Below are positions 36,744 to 45,898 of a stretch of DNA of 64,000 bases, piece by piece (the stretch's first letter is position 1; every line of letters starts with the position of its first letter). The notes under the pieces were generated by a model. It ran no database searches. It was not told the DNA's origin and saw only the letters and a program-made list of their open reading frames with translations. Position numbers and translations under genes: made by a program. The DNA comes from Shinella sp. SUS2. Lineage in GTDB: Bacteria; Pseudomonadota; Alphaproteobacteria; Rhizobiales; Rhizobiaceae. The stretch covers positions 278,744 through 342,743 of the forward strand of contig NZ_KQ410728.1 of the NCBI RefSeq assembly GCF_001262505.1, read 5' to 3'.

Positions 36744-39080
36744 TCAGAACTGGGTCGCGATGCCGAACTTGAAGCGCTGCACCTCGTCGAAGGATTCCTT
36801 CTTGACCGGAACCGCGTAGTCGACACGCAGCGGGCCGAACGGCGAAGCCCAGATGATCGAGGCACCGACGGAAGCGCGCAGGCTCATGTCGTCACCACGG
36901 ACCCTGTCGGCCGCAACGGTCTTGACGTCATTGCCGTAAAGCGTGCCGGCATCAACGAAGACAGCGCCGCGGAAGCCCGAGTCACGGGAGATGAACGGCA
37001 GCGGGAAGGAGGCTTCTGCGGACGCCGTGAAGTAGGTCGTTCCGCCGAGCGCATCGCCCGTCGAGGTCGCACGCGGGCCAATGCCGCTCGATTCGAAGCC
37101 GCGCAGGTCGTTCGCCGACAGCGTGAACTGGTCGAAGACCTTCACGTCGTTGCGGCCCCACATATGGCCACCGCTGACCGCGATGGAGCCGATGACATCG
37201 GCGTCTTCGAGCAGCGTGTGGAAGTAACGAGCCTTACCCGAGATCTTGTAGAAATCCGAATCGCCACCGAGACCGGCAAATTCCTGCGTGATCTGGGCGA
37301 AGATACCGTCGCGCGGCAGTGTGCGATCGTCGATCGTGTCGTAGGTCAGGCTGTGCGAGACCGAAGAACGAACCCACGGACCGTTGACCACAACATGCTG
37401 ATACGGCGACGACAGCTCGTCGAGGTCGCCCGACTTGTAGTCGAGCTTGGTGTAGTTGTAGCGCAGCGACGTCGACAGGTCTTCCGTGATCGGAGCTGTC
37501 ACACGCAGGGTAAAGCCCTGCGTATCGACACTGTAGTAATCTTCACTGTCGTCCTCGTTCTTGAAGACATCGAAGCCGGCAGCAAGGCGATAACCGAGGA
37601 AGTAGGGTTCGGTGAACGACAAGTTGTAGTCGCGCGAATTCTCGCCGCCACCGGCAGCCACGCGGATATACTGGCCGCGGCCGAGGAAGTTCTTTTCCTC
37701 GATCGAAGCTTCCAGCTTGAAGCCACCCTTGTTGCCCGTCTCGTAACCGGCGCCAATACCGAACGAGCCGGTCGACTGGTCCTGAACGTCGACGACGAGC
37801 ACAACGCGGTCGGCCGAGCTGCCCGGCGCCGTGGTGATGTTGACGGTCGAGAAGTAGCCGAGCGCCTCAAGACGGCGCTTGGCGCGCGTGATGACTTCCT
37901 GGTTGAAGGCATCGCCTTCACCGATATCGAACTCGCGGCGGATGACGTAGTCACGCGTACGGGTGTTGCCACGGATCTCGATACGCTCGACATAGGCGCG
38001 CTCGCCCTGATCGACGAGGTAATCGACGGCGATCGTGCCGTTGCCGAGGTCGCGGTTGCCGCGCGGGGTCACGCGGGCAAACGGATAACCGTTGGCCGCG
38101 ACGCGCTTGGAAATCTCGGACATCGAGTCCTGTACGTCGCGAGCGCGATAGGTCTTGCCCGGGCGCGATTCGACGAGGCCCTTCAGCTCTTCGCCATCGA
38201 TGCCGTCAACGGTCGATTCAACGTTGATTTCACCGAAGTCGTAGCGCTGGCCTTCCTCGACCGTGAAGGTCACGACATATTCGTTGGAGGCTTCATCGAG
38301 AACGGCTTCCGACGAGACGACGCGGAAGTCGGCATAACCGTTGTTGAAGTAGAACTGGCGCAGCGCCTCTTCGTCGGCGCGCAGCTTGTCTTCGCTGTAA
38401 ACGTCCTTGCGGGTCAGGAACGACAGGAAGTTCGACTTCTTGGTGACGACGACGGCCTGCAGGCGGCTGTTGCTGTAGGCCTGGTTGCCGACGAAATTGA
38501 TCTGCGAGATCTTCGTGCGGTCACCTTCATCGACGACGAAAGCAACGTTCACGCGGCCATTGCCGAGCGGATAGACCTGCGTCGTGACGGTAGCGTCGGA
38601 ACGACCGATCGAAGCATAGGCATCACGGATGGCCTGCTTGTCGGCCTCGATGGCGGTTTCGCTGTACGGGCCGAGCGACTGCGAACGCAGAACCGGCGCG
38701 AGCTTCTCGTCCTTGATCTTGCGGTTGCCGTTGATGACGACCTGGTTGATCAGCTGGTTTTCATCGACGGTGACGACGAGCGTGCTGCCGGAAACCGAAA
38801 CCTTCACATCCGAGAAATAGCCGGTCGCAAAAAGGCGGCGCACGGAGGCGTCGATATCGGCATTGGAGAAATTCTTGCCGGGCGTGATGGTGATGTTCGC
38901 CTTGACCGTATCGGCGCTCACGCGGCTGGCGCCACGCACCTGGATGCTGCGGATAACGGCCGCTTCCGCGACGGAGGCGGAGACAAGCGTGGCAAAAGAG
39001 CCGCCCGTGACAACCATACTGGCCGACAATGCAACGGCCGACACGGCGTTCAAAAAGTTTGAACCAGCTTTCATCTTCAC
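36744..39080 (-). CDS. bamA: Outer membrane protein assembly factor BamA
   Basis: 778 residues. Core of the BAM machine that folds and inserts beta-barrel proteins into the outer membrane. Signal peptide about 1-40 (unusually long, ending VAEA); five POTRA domains (about 42-420: [79 protein letters not shown]); Bac_surface_Ag beta-barrel to the C-terminus, ending in a phenylalanine (FGIATQF), the usual BAM signal. Start is a GTG at 39080 with AAGG 6 nt upstream; ATG 39074 is the alternative. Sits between rseP and lpxD in the conserved envelope cluster. Confidence 0.97.
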   Translation of the reverse strand: MKMKAGSNFLNAVSAVALSASMVVTGGSFATLVSASVAEAAVIRSIQVRGASRVSADTVKANITITPGKNFSNADIDASVRRLFATGYFSDVKVSVSGSTLVVTVDENQLINQVVINGNRKIKDEKLAPVLRSQSLGPYSETAIEADKQAIRDAYASIGRSDATVTTQVYPLGNGRVNVAFVVDEGDRTKISQINFVGNQAYSNSRLQAVVVTKKSNFLSFLTRKDVYSEDKLRADEEALRQFYFNNGYADFRVVSSEAVLDEASNEYVVTFTVEEGQRYDFGEINVESTVDGIDGEELKGLVESRPGKTYRARDVQDSMSEISKRVAANGYPFARVTPRGNRDLGNGTIAVDYLVDQGERAYVERIEIRGNTRTRDYVIRREFDIGEGDAFNQEVITRAKRRLEALGYFSTVNITTAPGSSADRVVLVVDVQDQSTGSFGIGAGYETGNKGGFKLEASIEEKNFLGRGQYIRVAAGGGENSRDYNLSFTEPYFLGYRLAAGFDVFKNEDDSEDYYSVDTQGFTLRVTAPITEDLSTSLRYNYTKLDYKSGDLDELSSPYQHVVVNGPWVRSSVSHSLTYDTIDDRTLPRDGIFAQITQEFAGLGGDSDFYKISGKARYFHTLLEDADVIGSIAVSGGHMWGRNDVKVFDQFTLSANDLRGFESSGIGPRATSTGDALGGTTYFTASAEASFPLPFISRDSGFRGAVFVDAGTLYGNDVKTVAADRVRGDDMSLRASVGASIIWASPFGPLRVDYAVPVKKESFDEVQRFKFGIATQF

Positions 39081-39314
39081 TACTTACCTTCGTTTCAACG
39101 TCCCGGCAGGCGCGTACGCCCGATTCCGGTCACGTTTGCCGTTTTAACCGCTTTTGCCATACAAGCAAGCGCACGCGTTAATTTCTGTTTACTTCAATTC
39201 CAACCGTGGCCCGAAGGTCACTACATCCGTTTCATTACGGTAAACAGAGCGTTAGCACGACTGCCTCAGCGAAAGCGGCTCCCCTTTTGATTCCTGCCGG
39301 AAGACCGGCAAACC
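39081..39314. other. Intergenic region rseP / bamA
   Basis: 234 bp, AT-richer than its neighbours, probably with the bamA promoter, though I can assign no clean -35/-10 pair. A TTAA-N7-TTAC motif at 39178-39192 resembles a CtrA half-box pair (TTAA-N7-TTAA) with one mismatch. Confidence 0.35.
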
Positions 39315-40448
39315 TTAGCCGAGAAGCATGGAAATATCGTTCCAGGTCGCAAAGACCATCAGCATCAACACCAGCGCCATGCCGATGCGAAATGCGATCT
39401 CCTGCGCCCCGGGCCCGACTGGCCTGCCCCGGATAGCCTCCACCGCATAGAACATCAGATGGCCGCCATCAAGTACCGGAACCGGCATCAGGTTCAAAAG
39501 TCCAATGGAAACAGACAGAACCGCGGCAAGCTGAAGCAGGGCGGCAACACCGAGCGTCGCCATCTGGCCTGAAGCCTGCGCCACGCGGATAGGTCCACCG
39601 AGCTGATCGGCCTTCATGCGCCCCATGACGAGATTGGAGAGATAGTCGAACGTGCCCGTCACGATGTGCCAGCTTTGCAGCACGCCCTGCCCCACGGCCT
39701 CGACCGGGCCGTATTCGACGACACGGAAATTGCCGCTTTCCTGGTTGGTCACGATGCCGATCAGGCCAAGCTCGATCTTGTTGCCGAACTGGTCGGTGAT
39801 CTCGGTACGCTTGGGCACCATGGGCAGGTCGAGATCCTGGCCATCGCGGCGTACCGTCACCTTGATCGTCAGTTCCGGACGCACGCTGACATAGCGGCGC
39901 ACGTCGTCGAAGGTCGCCACCGGATTGCCGTCGAGCGCGACAAGCAGGTCGCCCGGGCGCACGCCGGCCTCCTGGGCGGCGCTGTCCGGCCGGACTTCGG
40001 CCACGATCGGATCGGCGATCTGCCGGCCATAGATGGAGAACATCACGGCGAAAATGGCGATGGCGAGAATGAAATTGGCGATGGGGCCGGCGGCGACCGT
40101 GACGGCCCTCTTCCAGAGCGCAGCGCCGAGGAAGGTGCGCTTGCGCACATCATCCGGCAGTGCGGCGACGGCATTGTAATCCGGAATGGACGCCGGGTCG
40201 TCATCGCCGAGGAATTTTACATAGCCGCCGAGCGGAATGGCGGAGAGCTTCCAGCGTGTGCCGTGGCGATCGGTGAAACCGAGAAGTTCCGGGCCGAACC
40301 CGACGGAAAAGGCGGTAATGCCGATACCGGACCAGCGGCCGGCGAGATAATGACCCATCTCGTGCACAAAAACGATGAGGGTCAGTACGATCAGAAAGGG
40401 AAGGATATAGCCCGTCACGAATCCAACGGAGCCAGCCAGCATGTCCAT
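39315..40448 (-). CDS. rseP: Site-2 intramembrane zinc metalloprotease RseP (MmpA)
   Basis: 377 residues, M50B family. Cleaves membrane-anchored anti-sigma factors and signal-peptide remnants inside the membrane. HEMGH zinc motif at 29-33 in the first transmembrane segment, PDZ domain about 135-205 (VRPDSAAQEAGVRPGDLLVALDGNPV), and the third zinc ligand in NLMPVPVLDGGHL near residue 325. Four membrane spans are predicted from hydrophobicity. In Caulobacter the homolog MmpA degrades PodJ. 27 bp after cdsA, as in many proteobacteria. Confidence 0.97.
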   Translation of the reverse strand: MDMLAGSVGFVTGYILPFLIVLTLIVFVHEMGHYLAGRWSGIGITAFSVGFGPELLGFTDRHGTRWKLSAIPLGGYVKFLGDDDPASIPDYNAVAALPDDVRKRTFLGAALWKRAVTVAAGPIANFILAIAIFAVMFSIYGRQIADPIVAEVRPDSAAQEAGVRPGDLLVALDGNPVATFDDVRRYVSVRPELTIKVTVRRDGQDLDLPMVPKRTEITDQFGNKIELGLIGIVTNQESGNFRVVEYGPVEAVGQGVLQSWHIVTGTFDYLSNLVMGRMKADQLGGPIRVAQASGQMATLGVAALLQLAAVLSVSIGLLNLMPVPVLDGGHLMFYAVEAIRGRPVGPGAQEIAFRIGMALVLMLMVFATWNDISMLLG

Positions 40449-40475
40449 GGTCCCAATCCCCAGTCTGTGTCGCCG

Positions 40476-41309
40476 CTACGGGCCGAAAAGGAACACGCCG
40501 GCCGGCGTGTTGACGGTGCCCGAAACGATCGCATCGCCAAGCGCAATGAGGAACGCGGCGAAGCAGGCAAAAACAAGGCCGTCCACCCGGTCCATGACGC
40601 CGCCATGTCCCGGAATGAGGCGGCTGGAATCCTTCACGCCGAAGCGGCGCTTGATGAAGGATTCGAAAAGGTCGCCGATCTGGCTGAACACCGAGAGCAC
40701 GAGCGCAATGGCCGGTACCCACAGGCCATTCAGCGGGAAAAAGACCATATGCACGAGCGTGCCGGCAACAACCGCCGAAATCGCCCCGCCGATCGCCCCC
40801 GACCAGGTCTTCCCGGGCGAGATGGGCGGAGCGAGCTTTGGCCCGCCGATCGCCCGGCCGACGAAGTAGGCGAGGATGTCCGTCGCCCAGACGACGGCGA
40901 AAATGAACAGCATGGCGGCAAAGCCATGGGCGGTGTCGCCGCGAATGGCAGCGAGCGAGATCACCGTCAGGCCGGAATAGACAATGCCGCCGGCAAGCCA
41001 GCCGCTGCCCTTCAGCGCAACCGCATAGACGATGCCGACCAGTGTGGCGGCAATCAGCACGGGCAGCGCAAGCTCGTCAAAGCCGAAGAGCACCAGCGCC
41101 GCGACGAGAACCGTCGACAGCCAGCCGAAGGCATTGGCGCGGAAATCCGTTTCCGACATGCGGGTGATCGTCGACCATTCATAGTAGACGAGCAGCGCGA
41201 TGGCCGAAGCGAGCAGACGGAAGGCAAGGCCGCCAAGCCAGGTCGCAGCCAGCACGACGACTGCCAGAACAACGCCGGAGAGAATGCGCAGGCGCAGTTC
41301 ACTGTGCAT
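40476..41309 (-). CDS. cdsA: Phosphatidate cytidylyltransferase
   Basis: 277 residues, integral membrane enzyme making CDP-diacylglycerol for all phospholipids. The full CDS signature is present near the C-terminus: FIKRRFGVKDSSRLIPGHGG followed by VMDRVD. Seven or eight hydrophobic segments. Start ATG at 41309 shares a base with the uppS stop (TGATG), so the two are translationally coupled; the longer frame lies within uppS. No dxr gene intervenes before rseP. Confidence 0.97.
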   Translation of the reverse strand: MHSELRLRILSGVVLAVVVLAATWLGGLAFRLLASAIALLVYYEWSTITRMSETDFRANAFGWLSTVLVAALVLFGFDELALPVLIAATLVGIVYAVALKGSGWLAGGIVYSGLTVISLAAIRGDTAHGFAAMLFIFAVVWATDILAYFVGRAIGGPKLAPPISPGKTWSGAIGGAISAVVAGTLVHMVFFPLNGLWVPAIALVLSVFSQIGDLFESFIKRRFGVKDSSRLIPGHGGVMDRVDGLVFACFAAFLIALGDAIVSGTVNTPAGVFLFGP

Positions 41310-42055
41310 CACGAACCCACCGCAAGCGTCTTTGCCGCCTGCAGACCGCCGAAGCGGCGCTCGCGCATGGCATAGCGCGACAGCGCGGCGACGAAGGTGT
41401 CGCGCGAAAAATCGGGCCAGAATTCGGGAATGAACATCAGTTCCGCATAAGCCGCCTGCCAAAGCAGGAAATTGGAAAGCCGCTCCTCGCCGCTGGTGCG
41501 GATGATGAGGTCGGGGTCGGGAATGCCGGCAGTATCAAGCGATGCGCCGATGCGCTCCTGCGTGATCGCAGCCGGATCGAGCCGGCCCGCGGCAACCTCT
41601 TCGGAAAGTTTTCTGACGGCGCGCGCGATCTCGTCACGCGAACCGTAGTTGAAGGCGATGACCAGCGTGATGCCAGAATTTTCCCGAGTCGTCTCTTCTG
41701 CCTCCAGCAGCAGCGGCAGAATATCGCTCGACAGGTTCGACTTGTCGCCGATGACGCGGATGCGCACGTTCTCGCGGTGGAGAATCGCAAGGTCACGCCG
41801 GATGAAGGTCTTCAGCAACCCCATCAGATCGGTGATCTCGCTCTCCGGCCGGCTCCAGTTTTCCGAGGAGAAGGCAAAGAGCGTGAGATAGCGCACGCCG
41901 CATTCGGCGGCCGTGCGCACGGCCTCGCGCACCGCTTCGACACCCTTGCGGTGCCCCATGGCGCGCGGCAGGCCGCGTGCACTCGCCCAGCGTCCGTTGC
42001 CATCCATGATGATGGCGACGTGTGCCGGCGCGGTGCTGGGCGAAAGTTGGTTCAT
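41309..42055 (-). CDS. uppS: Isoprenyl transferase (undecaprenyl diphosphate synthase)
   Basis: 248 residues. Elongates farnesyl-PP with isopentenyl-PP in cis to C55-PP, the lipid carrier of cell-wall synthesis. [20 protein letters not shown] with catalytic D18, [28 protein letters not shown] and [19 protein letters not shown] are all conserved. Start chosen at 42055 (GGA 6 nt upstream) rather than the ATG eight codons earlier. Follows frr by 42 bp. Confidence 0.97.
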   Translation of the reverse strand: MNQLSPSTAPAHVAIIMDGNGRWASARGLPRAMGHRKGVEAVREAVRTAAECGVRYLTLFAFSSENWSRPESEITDLMGLLKTFIRRDLAILHRENVRIRVIGDKSNLSSDILPLLLEAEETTRENSGITLVIAFNYGSRDEIARAVRKLSEEVAAGRLDPAAITQERIGASLDTAGIPDPDLIIRTSGEERLSNFLLWQAAYAELMFIPEFWPDFSRDTFVAALSRYAMRERRFGGLQAAKTLAVGS

Positions 42056-42097
42056 GGGCAATCCGGAAAAGGAAAACAAATGCAGGTGGCGAACGCC

Positions 42098-42658
42098 TTA
42101 AACCTGCATGATTTCCTTTTCCTTCTCGGCAAGCAAGCGATCGACGTCCAAAATCGTGTCGTCCGTCATCTTCTGCACCTTTTCGGACTGGCTGCGGGAC
42201 AGGTCCTGCCCGATATCGCCATCCTTTTCGGCTTTCTTGAGATCGTCCATGCCGTCGCGGCGCACATGGCGGACCGCTACCTTGGCCTTTTCGGCATAGT
42301 CATGCGCAACCTTGACGAGCGACTTGCGGCGCTCCTCGTTGAGCTCCGGCAGCGGAATACGCAAGTTCTGGCCGTCGATAATCGGGTTAAGGCCGAGATT
42401 CGATTCGCGGATGCCGCGCTCGACGGCGCCGACCATGCCCTTGTCCCAGACGGAAACCGACAGCATGCGCGGCTCCGGAACGGAGATGTTGGCGACCTGG
42501 TTCAGCGGCACGCGCGAACCATAGGCCTCGACCTGCACCGGATCGAGCACGTTGGCCGAGGCGCGGCCGGTGCGCAGCGACGCGATGTCGTTCTTGAAGG
42601 CCGAAATCGCGCCATCCATGCGGCGCTTCAGTTCCTTCAGGTCAATACCTTCACTCAT
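42098..42658 (-). CDS. frr: Ribosome recycling factor
   Basis: 186 residues. Splits post-termination ribosomes together with EF-G. All-helical stem with a small beta head: [51 protein letters not shown] [37 protein letters not shown] and [20 protein letters not shown]. 57 bp after pyrH, in the classic rpsB-tsf-pyrH-frr order. Confidence 0.98.
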   Translation of the reverse strand: MSEGIDLKELKRRMDGAISAFKNDIASLRTGRASANVLDPVQVEAYGSRVPLNQVANISVPEPRMLSVSVWDKGMVGAVERGIRESNLGLNPIIDGQNLRIPLPELNEERRKSLVKVAHDYAEKAKVAVRHVRRDGMDDLKKAEKDGDIGQDLSRSQSEKVQKMTDDTILDVDRLLAEKEKEIMQV

Positions 42659-42715
42659 CGGATACTCCCGTTTTCATAGAGCGGCTGCACGCGGTCCGCG
42701 TGCGCGCCTCAAGAA

Positions 42716-43438
42716 TCAGTTGTCGGTTACGATGGTCCCGCGTCCGCCGCCGGTCAATATTTCGGCAAAACCGCCCTTCTCATGGATGGAGAAGACGATG
42801 ATCGGGATGGAGTTTTCACGCGCCAGGGCAACCGCGGCGACGTCCATGACGGCAAGGCCCTTTTCGAGCACTTCGCTGTGGGTCAGGCGGTCGAAGCGCG
42901 TGGCGGTCGGGTCCTTCTTCGGGTCTGCAGAATAGATGCCGTCGACCTGCGTGCCCTTGAAGATCGCTTCGGCACCCATTTCGGCAGCACGCAGTGCCGC
43001 GGCCGAATCAGTCGTGAAGAACGGGTTGCCCGTGCCGCCGGCAAAAATCACCACCCGGCCGAGCGAGAGATGATGGAGCGTCGCGCGCTGGGAGAAGCTT
43101 TCACAGATCTCTGGCATCGCGATGGCCGAGAGAACGACGGTGTCGATGTCGAGCTTGCGCAGCGAAGTGGCCAGCGCCAGCGCGTTGATCACGGTCGCCA
43201 GCATGCCCATGTGGTCGCCGGTAACGCGGTCGCCCCCCTTGGAGGCAACGGCAACGCCGCGGAAGATGTTGCCGCCGCCGACCACGACGCCGACCTCGAC
43301 GCCGAGCGCCCGCGCCTCGGCAATATCCGAGGCGATGCGATCGGCCACCGCGACATCGATGCCGAAGCCCTGCGAGCCCATCAGCGCCTCGCCGGAGGCT
43401 TTCAACAGAACACGTTTGTAGATTGGCTTGGCCGTCAT
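42716..43438 (-). CDS. pyrH: Uridylate kinase (UMP kinase)
   Basis: 240 residues from the ATG at 43438. Phosphorylates UMP to UDP; hexameric amino-acid-kinase fold unrelated to eukaryotic UMP kinases. Characteristic stretches: RVLLKASGEALMG, VEVGVVVGGGNIFRG, GDHMGMLATVINALAL, FAGGTGNPFFTTDSAAALRA and VDGIYSADPKKDPTATRF. Separated from tsf by 187 bp containing a strong hairpin. Confidence 0.98.
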   Translation of the reverse strand: MTAKPIYKRVLLKASGEALMGSQGFGIDVAVADRIASDIAEARALGVEVGVVVGGGNIFRGVAVASKGGDRVTGDHMGMLATVINALALATSLRKLDIDTVVLSAIAMPEICESFSQRATLHHLSLGRVVIFAGGTGNPFFTTDSAAALRAAEMGAEAIFKGTQVDGIYSADPKKDPTATRFDRLTHSEVLEKGLAVMDVAAVALARENSIPIIVFSIHEKGGFAEILTGGGRGTIVTDN

Positions 43439-43570
43439 GGTCGCTCCTGAACTCGTGCGCCTGCTCTCCCGAACCGGCAGCCGGGCAGAACCGAGGGCGG
43501 TCCCGCTTGAGGGCAGCCATCGCCGCTTGAGAATTTCGGGGCAGGCATTTCGGCAAGCCGGATACACGAA

Positions 43571-43596
43571 GGGCGCCGCGTTGTCACGCGGCGCCC
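43571..43596. other. Strong hairpin between tsf and pyrH
   Basis: GGGCGCCGCGT (43571-43581), loop TGTC, ACGCGGCGCCC (43586-43596): a perfect 11-bp stem. The T-rich side (TGTTCTTTT) is on the plus strand, while the genes on both sides run on the minus strand. On the tsf mRNA it is therefore more likely a stability or attenuation element than a full terminator. Confidence 0.6.
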
Positions 43597-43625
43597 TGTT
43601 CTTTTCCCTAACGGGATTAAGAAAA

Positions 43626-44552
43626 TCAGCCCTTGGCGACGGCTGCGACTTCTGCGGCGAAGTCGGTTTCTTCCTTTTCGACGCCTTCGCCGAGCAGCAG
43701 GCGGGCCATGCCGACGACTTCGATCGGCGCGCCGACGGTCTTTTCAGCTTCCTTGACGGCAGCGCCGACCGTGAGGTCGGGGTTCATGACGAAGGCCTGC
43801 GACAAGAGGGCGACTTCTTCGAAGAACTTGCGCATGCGGCCTTCGACCATCTTCTCGATGATCGCGTCCGGCTTGCCGGAAGCGCGCGACTGCTCGATGA
43901 AGACGTTGCGTTCGCGCTCGGCGACAGCGGCGTCGACTTCCTCGGCACGGATGGCGAGCGGAGCCGTTGCAGCGACGTGCATGGCGACCTGGCGGCCGAT
44001 GGCGTTCAGGGCTTCCTTGTCGCCGGTCGACTTCAGCGCCACGAGAACGCCGAGCTTGCCGAGACGGTCGGCAGCAGCGTTGTGGATGTAGGTCGCGACG
44101 ACGCCGTCTTCGACCGACAACAGGACCGAGCGGCGCAGGTTCATGTTTTCGCCGATGGTGGCGACAGCGTCCTTGATCGTGTCGGTGACCGACTTGCCGG
44201 TTGCCGGATAGGTGGCGGCACCAACGGCTTCAACGGTGCCGTCGGTCGTCAGGGCTACGTCGGCAACGCCGCGAACCATGGACTGGAAGGCATCGTTGCG
44301 GGCAACGAAGTCGGTTTCGGAGTTGATTTCGACGACAACAGCCTTCGTGCCGGCGCTGGCGATACCGATCAGGCCTTCAGCCGCGGTGCGGCCGGACTTC
44401 TTGTCGGCCTTGGCGATGCCCTTGGCGCGCAGCCAGTCGATTGCTGCTTCGATGTCGCCGTTGTTTTCAGCCAGCGCCTTCTTGCAGTCCATCATGCCTG
44501 CGCCGGACTTTTCGCGCAGTTCCTTCACCAGTGCAGCGGTGATTTCAGCCAT
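43626..44552 (-). CDS. tsf: Elongation factor Ts
   Basis: 308 residues. Nucleotide exchange factor for EF-Tu. N-terminal UBA-like module with [27 protein letters not shown], then [24 protein letters not shown], and the first core signature [16 protein letters not shown]; dimerisation region [21 protein letters not shown]. Lies 243 bp downstream of rpsB, with an intercistronic hairpin. Confidence 0.98.
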   Translation of the reverse strand: MAEITAALVKELREKSGAGMMDCKKALAENNGDIEAAIDWLRAKGIAKADKKSGRTAAEGLIGIASAGTKAVVVEINSETDFVARNDAFQSMVRGVADVALTTDGTVEAVGAATYPATGKSVTDTIKDAVATIGENMNLRRSVLLSVEDGVVATYIHNAAADRLGKLGVLVALKSTGDKEALNAIGRQVAMHVAATAPLAIRAEEVDAAVAERERNVFIEQSRASGKPDAIIEKMVEGRMRKFFEEVALLSQAFVMNPDLTVGAAVKEAEKTVGAPIEVVGMARLLLGEGVEKEETDFAAEVAAVAKG

Positions 44553-44719
44553 TGTGAGCCTCTTGTCGGTTCTTGTTGCGTGTCGCCGGAAAACCTCGGC
44601 GAACTCAAGGTTTTGGGAACGAATGTACCCGGAAGTGTGACAGGGTGATGAAGATCACCTCTGGCCTGTCGCCGCAAAACGATCCTTGGGGATCGTGGCA
44701 GACAGGGTCTTCAAACAAG

Positions 44720-44750
44720 CCGAGGCCAGGGATCGTCTCTCTGGCCTCGG
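44720..44750 (-). other. Intercistronic hairpin rpsB-tsf
   Basis: CCGAGGCCAG (44720-44729), 11-nt loop, CTGGCCTCGG (44741-44750). On the minus strand it is followed by CTTGTTTG, a short U-containing tail. A partial terminator or attenuator between rpsB and tsf is plausible. Confidence 0.55.
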
Positions 44751-44795
44751 TCATCTAGAAAAGCGGGAGCGAAAGACACCGCTCCGACCTTTGCC

Positions 44796-45557
44796 TTATG
44801 CTTCGGCTTCGAGAGCCGGCTCGACCGGAACTTCAGCGGAAGCACCGAGGTCGCGGCCCGAAGCGCCCTGCTGGCGTGCGATGCCGTCGATGGCGGCGCG
44901 CGCGATCAGGTCGCAGTAGAGGGCGATGGCGCGCGAGGCGTCGTCGTTGCCGGGGATCGGGAAATCGATCGGGTCCGGATCGCAGTTCGAGTCGATGATG
45001 GCGACGACCGGGATGCCGAGACGCTTGGCTTCCTGGATCGCGATCGACTCCTTGTTGGTGTCGATGATGAACATCAGGTCCGGCGTGCCGCCCATGTCGC
45101 GGATACCGCCGAGGGCCTTTTCAAGCTTCTCGCGTTCGCGCTCGAGGGTCAGGCGCTCCTTCTTGGAATAGCCGGAGCCTTCCGAGGACAGGATCTCGTC
45201 GAGCTTGCGCAGGCGCTGGATCGAGTTGGAGATCGTCTTCCAGTTCGTCAGCATGCCGCCGAGCCAGCGGGCGTTGACGTAGTACTGGGCCGAACGCTTG
45301 GCTGCATCGGCGATGATGTCCGAAGCCTGGCGCTTGGTGCCGACGAACAGAACGCGGCCACCACCGGCAACGGTGTCGGACACGACCTGAAGGGCGCGCG
45401 ACAGCAGCGGAACGGTCTGTGCCAGGTCGATGATGTGAACGTTGTTACGGTCGCCGAAGATGTACGGCTTCATCTTCGGGTTCCAGCGGTGCGTCTGGTG
45501 GCCGAAGTGAATACCAGCTTCCAGAAGCTGGCGCATAGAAAAATCGGGCAATGCCAT
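44796..45557 (-). CDS. rpsB: 30S ribosomal protein S2
   Basis: 253 residues. Start [29 protein letters not shown], with both S2 signatures ([11 protein letters not shown] and [36 protein letters not shown]). The C-terminal about 25 residues are a low-complexity Ala/Glu tail ([16 protein letters not shown]) that is common in alphaproteobacterial S2. Heads the rpsB-tsf-pyrH-frr translation group. GGAT before the ATG is a weak ribosome binding site. The leader holds a hairpin that may serve S2 autoregulation. Confidence 0.98.
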   Translation of the reverse strand: MALPDFSMRQLLEAGIHFGHQTHRWNPKMKPYIFGDRNNVHIIDLAQTVPLLSRALQVVSDTVAGGGRVLFVGTKRQASDIIADAAKRSAQYYVNARWLGGMLTNWKTISNSIQRLRKLDEILSSEGSGYSKKERLTLEREREKLEKALGGIRDMGGTPDLMFIIDTNKESIAIQEAKRLGIPVVAIIDSNCDPDPIDFPIPGNDDASRAIALYCDLIARAAIDGIARQQGASGRDLGASAEVPVEPALEAEA

Positions 45558-45632
45558 GCCTAGTTATCCTTTTCCGGTTGAACCTCCGCAAGGCGAACAG
45601 CACTTCCTTGGGAAGCGCCACCGGGCGGAACG

Positions 45633-45651
45633 GTCCGGATTTCTCCCGGAC
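45633..45651 (-). other. Leader hairpin of rpsB mRNA
   Basis: GTCCGG (45633-45638), 7-nt loop, CCGGAC (45646-45651), 76-94 nt upstream of the rpsB start on the transcribed strand. It resembles in position the ribosomal-protein leader structures used for autoregulation, but I did not match a known motif. Confidence 0.4.
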
Positions 45652-45682
45652 GATCCCATGCCTTACGTGTGGAATGAGCGGC

Positions 45683-45711
45683 CCTTTAACCGCAGTTTGC
45701 CGGCAAATCAA
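45683..45711 (-). promoter_or_regulatory. Possible rpsB promoter with palindrome TTTGCCGGCAAA (copy 2)
   Basis: On the minus strand: TTGATT (45711-45706), 17-bp spacer, TAAAGG (45688-45683). The -10 is weak. The perfect 12-bp palindrome TTTGCCGGCAAA (45696-45707) fills the -35 edge and spacer, and is identical to the copy at 21751-21762. Confidence 0.4.
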
Positions 45712-45758
45712 GGGCCGCAGGGTAAAAAAGCATCTCCTGTGCAGTTTCGCCCCTCATC

Positions 45759-45890
45759 GGCCTGCCAGCCACCTTCTCCCCGCAAGCAGGGCGAAGGGAT
45801 AGGCTGCGCCGGTTTTCCCAATCAATATCGCTCGTTTGGCACATTCCCTCTCCCTGCCTGCGGGGAGAGGGTAAGGGTGACCGGCAAGCC
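45759..45890. repeat. Mosaic palindromic intergenic repeat (RIME-like)
   Basis: 132-bp element. Its ends GGCCTGCCAGCCACC (45759-45773) and the complement of GGGTGACCGGCAAGCC (45875-45890) match, and each half holds its own palindrome: CTTCTCCCCGC...GGCGAAGG on the left and CCCTCTCC...GGGGAGAGGG on the right. This two-palindrome design is that of rhizobial intergenic mosaic elements, as I recall them. Lies between eipB (8 bp from its stop) and the rpsB promoter. Confidence 0.75.
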
Positions 45891-45898
45891 AAAACCGC

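Noticed and set aside
36567..39062. 831-codon open frame on the plus strand opposite bamA
   Set aside because: Shadow of bamA; no recognisable protein features and bamA is complete.
45835..45855. Sigma-54 promoter near TTGGCACATT
   Set aside because: A -24-like TGGCAC is present, but the -12 GC element at the right distance is missing, and it lies in a repeat.
45759..45890. Repeats near rpsB as a CRISPR array
   Set aside because: The repeats are inverted, not direct, with no regular spacers and no cas genes.
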